Source of the DNA: SM1-73 sp964588305
GTDB taxonomy: Bacteria; Zixibacteria; MSB-5A5; SM1-73
Direction: 5' to 3'
Length of the DNA: 35,666 nucleotides
Assembly: GCA_964588305.1 (NCBI GenBank)
Contig: CAZPOP010000026.1
Span: 1 to 35,666, forward strand
Shown here: positions 7,160-16,600 of the stretch, piece by piece
Numbering within the stretch: position 1 is the first letter of the stretch
How the letters are laid out: each line of letters starts with the position of its first letter
The notes under the pieces: model-generated
Seen by the model: the letters and a program-made list of their open reading frames with translations, nothing else
Told to the model about the DNA's origin: nothing
The model's database searches: none
Made by a program: the position numbers and the translations under genes

Positions 7160-10100
7160 AGGCAAGAAAACGAAAATACCAAGTCCTTTTGATTCCTCGG
7201 TAAGAAAAACCGAGAGGTCTGCTGTCGCGGTGGTGATGCATTGGATGAGGGAGATCATTCAAAAGAAAAATCTCGATTTAGGACTGCCTGACGTTGATAC
7301 CGTAGGGACAGATAGAAAGTCTCCAGATACAGTTATCTATGAAAGCCTCCGGAGCAAAAACGCTTTATGTGTCATAGAGGCTAAACCTCCGTATTACGAT
7401 CCGTTTGACCAAGACGAACTAAAGGAGCCAGCACGAAAGAAAGCCGTGAGGCGAAAAGCAAAATACTTCGCCACCACCAACTTTAGACGATTAATCTGGT
7501 TCAACACTGAAAGAGTAAACGCACAGGAATCTGAAGAAAGACAGGTAGTGGACAAATATGTTCTTTCCGGACTTGAAGACGTTGATTTAATTGACGAGGC
7601 CAGACACAGGGAAAGCATAAAAAGGGAATTAGAAAAATTTCTCCTGAAATTATATGCAGTTTACACTGGTAAAGAAGCGGAACCAAAACATGCCATTGAT
7701 GAAATCTTAGTCTTTAGGCTCCAAGAAAAGATTGGTAAGCTTTCCCACTATTACCAATCCATCATATATGATCAATGTCACAAAGACCGCCGTTTTTCGA
7801 AAAAGTTAAGAAGATGGTTTAATGAACAAGGGTGGAATTTTGTCTGGCAACAACAGGATTTTGATAAAGCCTCTCGCCAGACCGCGTATCTGTTGGGTAA
7901 CAAGATTCTGTTTTACGAAGCCCTTCGAGCTAAACGACCAACGGAACTTGATCCGTTGGAAATTCCAGCAAGTCTGACCAAAGGTTCAACTCTTAAAACG
8001 CAACTTCAAGGCTTTTTCCAAGAGGTTCTGAAGATCGATTATGAGAGCATCTACACCACGGATTTCATCGACAGTCTTGCCTTCCCGGATTCTAAAGAGG
8101 TGGTTAAGGAAATAAGAGAACTGGTTAATCTGGTACGAGAATATGATTTCTCCAAGCTGGGTTTCGAGATAATAGGCAGAATCTTTGAATCCTTGATTCC
8201 AGGGGACGAACGACACAATTTGGGTCAATATTTCACCAATCCGGATGTCGTGGATATTATCGTCCGGTTTTGCATGAAGCACGAAGAGGACAAGGTTTTG
8301 GATCCAGCCTGCGGCGCAGGAACGTTTCTGGTCAGAGCATATCAACACAAGAAATTGATGAATCAAACGCTTGCTCATGAGAGGATATTGGAAAAATTGT
8401 GGGGAACCGATATAGCCAAATTCCCTGCACATCTGTCCACGATCAATCTTGCCATAAATGATCTCGCCGTAGACAAGAATTATCCAAACATACTTCGATG
8501 GGATTTCTTCTCCCTTCTGTTACCCGGCAAAGATTCAGCCGTGGCAGAAGTTCGCCGAAGGGCACGAGTAAAGACGCTTGCCGATCAGGAAAGACAAGTA
8601 TCGTTCCCACGTTGGGTTGACTGTATTGTGGGCAATCCGCCCTATACGCGCCAGGAGGAGATAAGCAAGATTGTTCCAAAAGAAGAGGAATACAAAAAGG
8701 ATTTGATAAGAAATGCCCTTTTGGACCTGAATGGAAGGAAGACAGCCGAGATTTCCAAGAGAGCTGGCATCCACGCCTATTTCTTCGTGCATGGAACCAA
8801 ATTCTTAAAAGAACATGGTTATTTCGGGTTCATCGTCTCCAATTCTTGGCTGGATGTGGATTATGGCAAAGGACTGCAGGAATTCTTTTTGAAGAATTAC
8901 AGAATCACTGCAATAATAGAATCAAAGGTGGAGAGATGGTTTGAAGAGGCAGACATTAATACGTGTATCGTCATTCTCCAGAAATGTCGAGATCAAAAAG
9001 AACGGGAAGAAAACTTGGTTCGTTTCGTCTACCTCAAAAAGCCTTTGCGTCATTTTATCCCACCAGCTCAGGATATATGGGAAAAACAAATTGACAGGCT
9101 GAACGAAATAGACAAGCTGATCAAGACCATACTTGCCCATAACGAATTTTACGAAAATGAGGATTTAAGAATCTTCCCTAAGAGCCAGAAAGAACTCTGG
9201 GAAGAAGGCACCTCTCCACCGGATCCCCCTCTCCACAAGTGTGGAGAGGGGGAAACAGGGGGTGAGGTTTACACCGGCTCCAAATGGGGCAAGTACCTAA
9301 GAGCGCCCCAAGTCTTTTTCAGGATTTTAGAAAAGGGACAAGGCAGGCTTGTGCCTTTGAAACAGTTGGCAGACGTTCGTTTTGGAATTAAGACCGGTGC
9401 CAACGAATTTTTCTACCTCACTGAAGACGAGATAAAAAAGAAAGGAATTGAAAAGGAATTTTGGATGCACAAGGATGAAGAAGGCAATTGGATTCCCAAT
9501 TATGTGATAAAAAGTCCACGTGAATGCAAATCTATTGTGGTCAAGCCGGAAGACTTGAAGTATCGAGTGATAATGATCCATGAAGACAAGAAAAAGCTCG
9601 GAAGGAAAAACGTACTAAGATACATAAATGAGGGGGAAAGAAAAGGATTTCACAAGAGACCAACATGTGCCGGCAGGGGCGAAAGATGGTATGATCTTGG
9701 GCACCAAAAGCCTGCGGATGGGATCTGGTTCAAAGCCTTTAACGATAGATTCTTGGCTCCTCAGAATATTGAGCGATCTTTTTCAAGCGATAGATTTTAC
9801 GCTATTTACCTTAAGGACAAGACCATTAAGAACAGCCTGTTTCTCTATTTGAACTCAACATTACCTTCCCTAATCGTTGAGCTATTTGGCAGAGTAAATC
9901 TAGGTGAAGGCGCTCTTGATAATATGACTTATGAAGCCGCGACAATGTATGTCTTACACATAACACCAGACTCCTCTATAGATGTTGAACCGTTCAAAGA
10001 ACTAACAGAACGCCCTATAGAAACGATTTTCCAAGAGTTGGGGGCCCGCTTCCCGGAAGATGTATCTCTCGACAAAGTCAAGCCAGATCGGAGAGAACTG

Positions 10101-10664
10101 GACAAAATCATAATGGGAGAAATTTTAGGGCTTACAGAAGAAGAGCAACGTGAAGTTTATCGGGCCGTCGTGGATTTAGTGAAGTCACGAATAGAAAGGG
10201 CAAGAAGCTTAAAGAAAAGGAAAAAAACCAAAGAAGGAATAGACATTGAACTGCTGGTAAAGACAGTAGTCGAAAAAGTTGGCGAACACACATTGGGTAA
10301 GTTTTACAGACAGAGGATATTGACTCAGAAGAAGCTAACCATGAGAAGGTTGGTTAGGACGCGGGGTAAAACCAAAATAGAAGCGGGTCTTTTTGGCTGG
10401 AGAGTTTATTCTGGCCGGCTTCACATCGACTGCTCTTCCGAAACTGAGGCTCGCTACCTTAGGGTCTGGACAGATGTTGGGTTGGACAAGGTTAAGATGC
10501 CCAAGGACGCTAACTACTTGGAACAGATCATTTCAGACTTGGAAAGTGTTTACAAGAAAAATCAAGCCACAATTGAGTCCTATCTGGAGTCAATCGTAGA
10601 CGTTAGGACGCAGGATAAAATTAGAGATCTGATTTGGCAGGAGATGATGACTTCTTCCCCTTAG
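7140..10664 (+). CDS. Single-chain restriction-modification enzyme (type IIG/Eco57I-like, N6-adenine)
   Basis: About 1,174 residues combining nuclease, methyltransferase and target recognition. The N-terminal domain has a PD-(D/E)xK site: P62-D63 then E80-A-K82 (IEAK). The methyltransferase core has GQYFTNPDVV, the S-adenosylmethionine motif DPACGAGTF from D388, TDIAKFPAHL, and the catalytic NPPY from N499. The C-terminal third, with KWGKYLRAP and later RFGIKTGANEFF, is a target-recognition region, followed by a helical tail. It should methylate adenine in its site and cut unmethylated DNA. The ATG at 7140 has AGGTGA ten bases upstream and is preferred to the GTG at 7131. A family A palindromic repeat lies in frame at residues 696-710, between methyltransferase and recognition domains, without breaking the frame. 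Confidence 0.93.
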   Translation: MSKPKIKGKKTKIPSPFDSSVRKTERSAVAVVMHWMREIIQKKNLDLGLPDVDTVGTDRKSPDTVIYESLRSKNALCVIEAKPPYYDPFDQDELKEPARKKAVRRKAKYFATTNFRRLIWFNTERVNAQESEERQVVDKYVLSGLEDVDLIDEARHRESIKRELEKFLLKLYAVYTGKEAEPKHAIDEILVFRLQEKIGKLSHYYQSIIYDQCHKDRRFSKKLRRWFNEQGWNFVWQQQDFDKASRQTAYLLGNKILFYEALRAKRPTELDPLEIPASLTKGSTLKTQLQGFFQEVLKIDYESIYTTDFIDSLAFPDSKEVVKEIRELVNLVREYDFSKLGFEIIGRIFESLIPGDERHNLGQYFTNPDVVDIIVRFCMKHEEDKVLDPACGAGTFLVRAYQHKKLMNQTLAHERILEKLWGTDIAKFPAHLSTINLAINDLAVDKNYPNILRWDFFSLLLPGKDSAVAEVRRRARVKTLADQERQVSFPRWVDCIVGNPPYTRQEEISKIVPKEEEYKKDLIRNALLDLNGRKTAEISKRAGIHAYFFVHGTKFLKEHGYFGFIVSNSWLDVDYGKGLQEFFLKNYRITAIIESKVERWFEEADINTCIVILQKCRDQKEREENLVRFVYLKKPLRHFIPPAQDIWEKQIDRLNEIDKLIKTILAHNEFYENEDLRIFPKSQKELWEEGTSPPDPPLHKCGEGETGGEVYTGSKWGKYLRAPQVFFRILEKGQGRLVPLKQLADVRFGIKTGANEFFYLTEDEIKKKGIEKEFWMHKDEEGNWIPNYVIKSPRECKSIVVKPEDLKYRVIMIHEDKKKLGRKNVLRYINEGERKGFHKRPTCAGRGERWYDLGHQKPADGIWFKAFNDRFLAPQNIERSFSSDRFYAIYLKDKTIKNSLFLYLNSTLPSLIVELFGRVNLGEGALDNMTYEAATMYVLHITPDSSIDVEPFKELTERPIETIFQELGARFPEDVSLDKVKPDRRELDKIIMGEILGLTEEEQREVYRAVVDLVKSRIERARSLKKRKKTKEGIDIELLVKTVVEKVGEHTLGKFYRQRILTQKKLTMRRLVRTRGKTKIEAGLFGWRVYSGRLHIDCSSETEARYLRVWTDVGLDKVKMPKDANYLEQIISDLESVYKKNQATIESYLESIVDVRTQDKIRDLIWQEMMTSSP
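9225..9268 (+). repeat. Family A palindromic repeat, copy 2, inside the restriction-modification gene
   Basis: A full 44-bp copy within coding sequence, read as PPLHKCGEGETGGEV. The loop-closing pair is C-G (CCAC/GTGG) rather than the T-A seen in most other copies, so pairing is kept. The site falls at a domain boundary just before KWGKYLRAP. Confidence 0.92.
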
Positions 10665-10693
10665 TCTCGCTTTACGACCTCTCCCCCTTTAAT

Positions 10694-10737
10694 CCCCCTC
10701 TCCATAAGTATGGAGAGGGGGAAACAGGGGGTGAGGT
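10694..10737 (+). repeat. Family A palindromic repeat, copy 3
   Basis: An intact copy with arms CTCCAT/ATGGAG, 29 bp after the restriction-modification stop. Together with the decayed copy that follows, it forms the left bracket of the DUF559 gene. Confidence 0.9.
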
Positions 10738-10748
10738 ATAAGGTCAGT

Positions 10749-10813
10749 CCCCTTCTCCACAATGCGTCGACGATCCCGCCGTACGTGGGAGAGAGAAGGA
10801 ACACGGCGTGAGG
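10749..10813 (+). repeat. Family A repeat, decayed or expanded copy
   Basis: It begins CCCCTTCTCCAC and ends GGCGTGAGG like the other copies, but the centre is replaced by about 25 extra bases (AATGCGTCGACGATCCCGCC and following) and the right arm is degenerate. Its terminal GTGAGG lies nine bases upstream of the DUF559 ATG and may serve as the ribosome site. Confidence 0.6.
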
Positions 10814-10822
10814 CAAACTCAT

Positions 10823-11200
10823 ATGCCATACACCAGAATACCCGGTTATATTTTCGACCTCTCTCGAAGACTTCGAAAGACGCAAACTAAAGCAGAGGAA
10901 GTTCTGTGGGCGCACTTAAGGAGAAGACGTTTGAGCGGGCTAAAGTTCCGGCGACAGCACCCACTTGGCAGATATATAGCAGATTTCTATTGTCCAGAAG
11001 TTCGTTTGGTTATTGAATTAGACGGTGCTGTGCATGACCTGGAAGATCAGAAAGAGTATGATGAATTGCGCAAACAGATGATTGAAGTGCACGGGGTTCG
11101 GATGTTGCGCTTTCGGAATGACCAGATCGAGAAAGACATAGAAGGTGTGCTTAGCAAAATTTCGGATATAACCTCGTCCTCCAAGTCCCCCTCTCCATAA
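10823..11200 (+). CDS. DUF559 endonuclease-domain protein (Vsr-like PD-(D/E)xK)
   Basis: A 125-residue DUF559 protein, a family related to very-short-patch-repair endonucleases. Landmarks are the N-terminal LRKTQTKAEEVLWAHLR helix, GLKFRRQHPLG, the active strand YIADFYCPEVRLVIELDG with the aspartate and the E-x-D pair, and a late MLRFRN. It is predicted to nick or cleave DNA. The ATG at 10823 is preferred over the GTG at 10808, which lies in a repeat. The gene has family A repeats on both sides (two left, two right). The last residues (SKSPSP) and the TAA stop are written by the copy at 11187-11230. Confidence 0.85.
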   Translation: MPYTRIPGYIFDLSRRLRKTQTKAEEVLWAHLRRRRLSGLKFRRQHPLGRYIADFYCPEVRLVIELDGAVHDLEDQKEYDELRKQMIEVHGVRMLRFRNDQIEKDIEGVLSKISDITSSSKSPSP

Positions 11201-11230
11201 GTATGGAGAGGGGGATATAGGGGGTGAGGT
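11187..11230 (+). repeat. Family A palindromic repeat, copy 4
   Basis: A 44-bp copy with arms CTCCAT/ATGGAG. The TAA in its loop at 11198-11200 is the stop codon of the DUF559 gene. The tail is ATATAGGGGGTGAGGT instead of AAACAGGGGG. Confidence 0.9.
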
Positions 11231-11241
11231 ATAAAACCAGT

Positions 11242-11285
11242 CCCCTTCTCCATAGGTGTGAAGAGGGGGAAGCAGGGGGTAAGGT
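11242..11285 (+). repeat. Family A palindromic repeat, copy 5
   Basis: A diverged 44-bp copy (CCCCTTCTCCATAGGTGTGA and onward) directly after copy 4. The stem keeps most pairs through wobble. Its tail runs into the TAGGAG ribosome site of the nucleotidyltransferase gene. Confidence 0.85.
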
Positions 11286-11296
11286 AGGAGAATGAA

Positions 11297-11986
11297 TTGA
11301 CCAAGACCGAAGTCAAAAAACTGTTGAGAAAGTTCGTCGACGTGATGAAGAAGACATACGGCAAGAATCTGGTCTTCATCATCCACCACGGAAGCTGGGC
11401 CACAGGCGAAGCCAATTCGGATAGTGACATCGATAATCTGGTCATGCTGGAGAAAATTGCCAAGAGCGAGTTGGCTAAGCTAAGAAATATCTTGAATAAG
11501 AAGGAATTTGAGAAATTCACCGTGCTTCTGTTTTCAAGACTGGACATGAACAACTTTGTCCCGTTTAAGCGTCATCAGTTCCACTATGGAGCGAAGTTGC
11601 TTTATGGAACATGCCCTCTTCGTGAGCCAACCCGAGAGGAGATGATCCTCGAGATGAGAAAGATAGCAGACACCGTGGGCTATTGGAGCAAATTCCTGTT
11701 TACCCATCAAAAGCAGGCCCAGAATATAGTGCGCAAGATGTATTGGAGATTCAAAGAGGCAATCATAGGCTTGAAAGTGTTTGTTCACTGGAAAACGGGG
11801 GAATTCCCCGTAACCAGAAAAAGATTGAGAGAACTTCTGAATGACCCAAAAGATAAGGAGATTTTGACGATCATAGAAAATTGGGACAAAAACAAGGACA
11901 AGTATGAGAAGAATCCGGATTCTTTGTTGGTAACGGGACTGAGTTTTTCGCAAAGGCTTTTGCGGAAGATAGATAAGAAAACATAG
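11297..11986 (+). CDS. Nucleotidyltransferase (DNA polymerase beta superfamily) with helical tail
   Basis: A 229-residue protein. The N-terminal domain has the nucleotidyltransferase motif G32-S33, then D44-I-D46 (GSWATGEANSDSDIDNLV), and FTVLLFS supplies a plausible third strand, although the third acidic residue is not obvious. The C-terminal half is helical and basic, like the HEPN-type or substrate-binding helices often fused or paired with such domains. It would transfer a nucleotide to a small molecule, RNA or protein; the substrate is unknown. The only sensible start is TTG at 11297, since the ATG five bases earlier is followed by TGA. AGGAG lies six to seven bases upstream. It follows the repeat-flanked DUF559 gene in the same direction and may share its transcript. 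Confidence 0.78.
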   Translation: MTKTEVKKLLRKFVDVMKKTYGKNLVFIIHHGSWATGEANSDSDIDNLVMLEKIAKSELAKLRNILNKKEFEKFTVLLFSRLDMNNFVPFKRHQFHYGAKLLYGTCPLREPTREEMILEMRKIADTVGYWSKFLFTHQKQAQNIVRKMYWRFKEAIIGLKVFVHWKTGEFPVTRKRLRELLNDPKDKEILTIIENWDKNKDKYEKNPDSLLVTGLSFSQRLLRKIDKKT

Positions 11987-12052
11987 TGTCGCCCAATCCG
12001 GTAAGTCTCGATCGTCTGGCGTAAGGTCTGACAACGCAAAAGGTGGGAAAAG

Positions 12053-13324
12053 ATGACTAATGACTTGGAAGAGGAAAACAGAAAGCTAAAAAGGGCGGTG
12101 GAGGAGTTATCCATTCTCAATGAGATCGCCTCTGCCATCTCTTCGACCATGGAAGTAGAGGAGATCACCAAATTGATTTTGTCCAAATGCATAGACAGGA
12201 TTGATGTTGAGCAGGGGACCATAACCTTGCTGAAAGGGAGCGTGACCGATCCTTTCAAAACCTTCGTCAGAGTCGAGGATTCGCCGGTGAAAGGCGTGCC
12301 CTACCGCCTGGGGGTCAGTTTAGCCGGATGGATGCTCAAAAACCAAAAACCGCTTTTGACCAACGATCTGGTAAGCGATCCCAGATTCAGGGGGGTGGAT
12401 AGGGAAGAGGCGAAGATTCGATCGATGCTCTGCGTTCCCCTTAAGGTGAAAAACGAGATGATAGGTTTAATCAGCCTGTTCAACAAGAAAAAAGGAGCAT
12501 TTACTCCCGACGATCAGAGGCTTCTGGCGATCATTGCCATGCAGTCTGCTCAGGTTATCGAGAGTGCACGGTTATACGAGGAGGAAAAGAAGCTTCAGCA
12601 GATGGAAGAAGATTTGAGGACTGCTCGTAATATTCAGCGTTCTCTTCTCCCCAAGCAAAACCCCAGTTTGCCAAACGCTGACATCGCCGGCTTAAACCTA
12701 CAAGCCAGAGAGGTCGGCGGGGACTACTACGACTTCATCAGCCTTGATAAGGACCGCCTGGGAATCGTGATCGCTGACGTATCGGGCAAAGGTATGCCGG
12801 CGGCCCTTTTGATGGCCAATGTGCAGGCCACGTTGAGAGCACAAACCTCGCAGGATCACAGCCCCAAAGAATGCATAACCAGGTCCAATTCTCTTCTGTG
12901 CAATAGCGTGGAGAGGGGGCAATTTGTCAGCCTCTTTTGTGCAATCTTGAGCGTAAAAGAAAAAAGTCTTACTTACACGAATGCCGGGCACTGCTATCCT
13001 ATGATCTTCAATCAGAAAGGTGAATTCAAGGAATTGGAAAAAGGTGGGCTGGTCTTGGGGGTATTGGATGGTTATCCTTACCAGGAGGAGAAAATAGTTC
13101 TGCAGCCTGGAGAAGTGCTTCTTCTTTACACCGATGGGATTACCGAAGCATTCAACAACAGAAACGAGCAGTTCGAGGAAGAGAGGTTAATCAAGGTGGT
13201 TCAAGAGAATCTAGGTCTCGACGCCGAAGAGATTTCACAGCAAATCGTAAATCGGGTGATCGATTTTCAGGGGGGTGTCCCGCAATCGGATGATCTGACT
13301 TTGGTGGTGGTGAAGGTTCGATAA
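12053..13324 (+). CDS. GAF-domain PP2C-type (SpoIIE/RsbU) serine phosphatase
   Basis: A 423-residue protein. A coiled-coil start (to about residue 25) is followed by a GAF sensor domain (about 25-175), a linker helix and a SpoIIE-type PP2C phosphatase domain (about 195-423). Metal and catalytic motifs are present: VGGDYYDF, IADVSGKGMPAALLMA, YTNAGHCYP, LYTDGITEA and QSDDLTLVV. Such enzymes dephosphorylate serine on anti-anti-sigma factors or kinase substrates when the GAF domain senses a ligand. No membrane segment is seen. AGGTGGG precedes the ATG. It is followed by the remnant of a kinase gene and then an intact Ser/Thr kinase, an obvious candidate opposing partner. Confidence 0.92.
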   Translation: MTNDLEEENRKLKRAVEELSILNEIASAISSTMEVEEITKLILSKCIDRIDVEQGTITLLKGSVTDPFKTFVRVEDSPVKGVPYRLGVSLAGWMLKNQKPLLTNDLVSDPRFRGVDREEAKIRSMLCVPLKVKNEMIGLISLFNKKKGAFTPDDQRLLAIIAMQSAQVIESARLYEEEKKLQQMEEDLRTARNIQRSLLPKQNPSLPNADIAGLNLQAREVGGDYYDFISLDKDRLGIVIADVSGKGMPAALLMANVQATLRAQTSQDHSPKECITRSNSLLCNSVERGQFVSLFCAILSVKEKSLTYTNAGHCYPMIFNQKGEFKELEKGGLVLGVLDGYPYQEEKIVLQPGEVLLLYTDGITEAFNNRNEQFEEERLIKVVQENLGLDAEEISQQIVNRVIDFQGGVPQSDDLTLVVVKVR

Positions 13325-13358
13325 TCGGTGACTTGGCGGGATTCTGGAGGTCATAGGG

Positions 13359-13484
13359 CTGCCGGGGGAAGCTACCCAGTATTATTACGATGGATTTATT
13401 TGGGACCGGAAAGATACTGACCCCGAGATACACGAGGTGCAAGACGCGGAGGAGAGGTTAGCTCGATTGAAAAATAGCATATAG
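13359..13484 (+). pseudogene. C-terminal remnant of a kinase-TPR gene
   Basis: The frame reads EATQYYYDGFIWDRKDTDPE, then IHEVQDAEERLARLKNSI and a stop. This aligns with the last 35 residues of the intact kinase just downstream, which reads KATEHYGRFIAHWQDADPG, then IPEVDDAEKRLAKLRKQS and a stop. No start codon, kinase domain or TPR body precedes it, so it is the tail of a second copy whose front has been lost. A tandem duplication followed by deletion, perhaps on insertion of the phosphatase gene, would explain it. Confidence 0.8.
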
Positions 13485-13636
13485 AGTTCCAAGCAGTTAG
13501 GTTAGGCTGGATTTTGTAATAACCCCTCGGATTTTTTCCCTTTCAAGTAGATGCTAAAAGTGCCGAAAAAGTATGTGAGGAAGCGTTAAATAGGTATGAT
13601 TACGCATAACCAGATGAATAAAACAAAGAGTCAGTT

Positions 13637-16600
13637 ATGAAATCACCTGAAGGTGATCCGGGAAATCTCGAAATCCCAGTTCGCAACAGTTCTGACACCC
13701 AACTTCCCAAGACGAGGGGAATTTCAGTTTCTACTACTGAGGTTCGTCAGAGATTGAAGGAGGAACTAACCGTCGGTTGCACCTTTGCGGGAAGGTACCA
13801 AATCATTGAGGAGCTGGGGCGGGGAGGCATGGGCAAGGTTTACAAGGTGTTGGATGGAGAGATAGAAGAGAAGGTAGCGTTGAAGCTTCTGAATCCCGAG
13901 GTTGCAGGAGATCGGAGGACCATCCAGCGCTTTCGTGATGAACTGAAACTTGCCCGCAAGATATCGCATAGAAACGTGTGCCGAATGTTTGACCTGAACA
14001 GAGAGGGACGAATCTACTACATCATCATGGAATATGTAGCGGGTGAAGACCTAAAAAGCTCTATCAAAAGGATGGGTCCATTAACCGCAGGAAAAGCCAT
14101 ACTCATAGCCAAGCAGGTGTGCGAAGGGCTGGCCGAAGCTCATAGGCTGGGAGTTGTGCATCGTGATCTAAAGCCGCAGAACATCATGATAGATCGAGAG
14201 GGAAATGCACGGATTATGGATTTTGGGATAGCCCGCTCACTCAAGACCAAAGGAATAACAGAAACAGGAGTAATAGTTGGGTCCCCCGAGTACATGTCAG
14301 TGGAGCAGGTGGAAGCAAGGGAAGTGGATCAGCGTTCTGATATTTACTCGTTGGGGATAATTCTCTATGAGATGTTGACCGGTAGAGTGCCCTTTGACGG
14401 AGACACCCCTTTGAGCATAGCTGTGAAGCACACCACTGAAACTCCCACAGACCCAAGAGAGATTAACGCTCAGATTCCCGAAGAACTCAGTCGAGTGATT
14501 CTCAAATGCATGAAAAAGGAAAGACAAAGGAGGTATCAATCAGCAGAGCAACTCCTTGCCGAGCTAACTGATTTGGAGAAGGATTTTCCCACTACGGAGA
14601 GGATTCTGCCAAAGGGAAGGCCTTCCACCTCCAAGGAGATCACCGTATCGTTTAACCTGAAAAAACCGCACCTGAAAGCCTTAGCTTTCGCCGCCATCCT
14701 GGTGGTCGCGGGGATGATTATCTTGCAGGTTGTTCCACAAGAGAGAGCTGTCTCAATGCCAACCGCCAAGCCTTCTCTCGCCGTTCTGCCCTTCCAAAAC
14801 ATTCCTGGGGACGGGAGTTTGGACACTTGGGTGAATGGCCTGTCTGGACTGTTGACTGCTGACCTCGGACAATCAAGGTATGTACGTGTATTGAGCTGCG
14901 GCAAGGTCTTTAGCATCTTGAAGGGATTAGGCCTGCTTGGAGCGCAGAAATACTCCCCTGAGGATTTGAAGGCAGTGGCGATTCAAGGACGACTAGATTA
15001 CATCTTGAAGGGAAGTTTTTTCACCGCAGATAAGAGATTCATTATCATCGTGATGGTGCAGGATCCTCATACCGGTTCGGTTATTAGCACCAGAAGAGCG
15101 GAGTGCAGAGGAGAAGAGGAAATTTCCGGGGTCATAGATGAGTTGACAAAAAGAATCAAGTTGGATCTGAGTCTTTCCGGTGATCAGGTGTCCAGCGATA
15201 TTGACAAGAACCTGGCAGAGATAAGCACCAGTTTTCCCGAAGCTTACAAGCGCTATATCAGGGGATGGGAAAACCACCTAAACGCCGGCGATTCTTATGA
15301 AACTATCGAATTCATGAGGAAGGCAGCAGCGGTGGATCCGGAATTCGCCATGGCTTACAGAGTTATGGCACAGGAGTATGGACAGATGGATTCAGTCGCC
15401 CAGATGTGGACGTGCCTGCAGAAAGCGCTTGAGTTAAAAGACCGACTGTCTCTCAGGGAATTCTATCTTACCCAGGGACAGCTCTACAGCATGTCGGAGG
15501 AAACCTACGACAAGGCGGTCAAGGCATACAACAAGTTGCTGAAGATTTACCCAGAGGACTGGGACGGCAATCTCAACTTAGGATTGTTGTGTCAAGATTT
15601 GGAACAATGGAATGAGGCTACAGAAAGACTTGAAGTGCTTATCGGGAACAATGAGGAAACCAGTGGGCCTTACACAAATCAAGCAGAAGCATATATGGCT
15701 CAAGGCATGTATGATAAGGCCAGGGAGGTCCTCCGGGATTATCTCTCCGGTTTTCCGGATGAGGTTTGGGTTAGGGCAAAGATATCCAATGTTTACTTAT
15801 GTCAAGGGAGATTGGATCTTGCCCTGAGAGAGGCAGAGAAGGCTTTATTGGTTGATTCCACTTGCATTTATCCCTCTCTCATGGGTGATATCTACCACTG
15901 TAAGGGCGACCTGCGTAGAGCAAAAAAAGTATATCAGAAAATCTTGGAAAGAGAAGAGACCGCCAGTCAGTATTATGGCCGGTTCAGGCTGGCAGCCTTG
16001 TGCTTGTCACAAGGAGGATTTGAAAAGTCAAAAGAACAACTCAGGGAAGCAACTGCGCTGGCAGAAGAAGTCGGAGACACGGAGTGTCAGATGTGGTCGC
16101 ATTCATACTCCGCACAGCTGCATCTGGCATCCGGAGACCCTGAGGAGGCCTTGCAGGAGTGGGGAAAGGCGCAGAACATGTCCGTCAGGGGAGGCCTGGA
16201 TTGGCCGCTCGGTCTGCATCTCAAAGGGCTGATTTACCTTAAGATGAAATCAATGGACGAAGCACAACGAACCGCAGATGAGCTCAAGGCGGCGCTCCAA
16301 AAAAGAACGAACAAGAAACTTATGAGATATTACCACCATCTTGTAGGCATGATAGAGCTTGAGAAAGGCAACATATCCCAGGCCATCGTGTCTCTTGAGT
16401 TGGCTTTATCCTTGTTGCCTTTTCAACATTCGGAATTGGATGATGACGCATTGTTCCTTTATCCTTTAGCTACAGCCTTCCATGATGTCGGTGAATTGGA
16501 AGAAGCTCAAAAGTACTACAAGAGGATAACTTCGCTTACAACGGGCAGGCTGTTTTTTGGAGACATGTTTGCCAAGAGTTTGTACATGCTGGGTAAGATC

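Noticed and set aside
6791..11285. GC-rich family A stems considered as ordinary rho-independent terminators
   Set aside because: No T-run follows any copy, the tail GGGGGTGAGG is conserved instead, and one copy lies inside a coding sequence.
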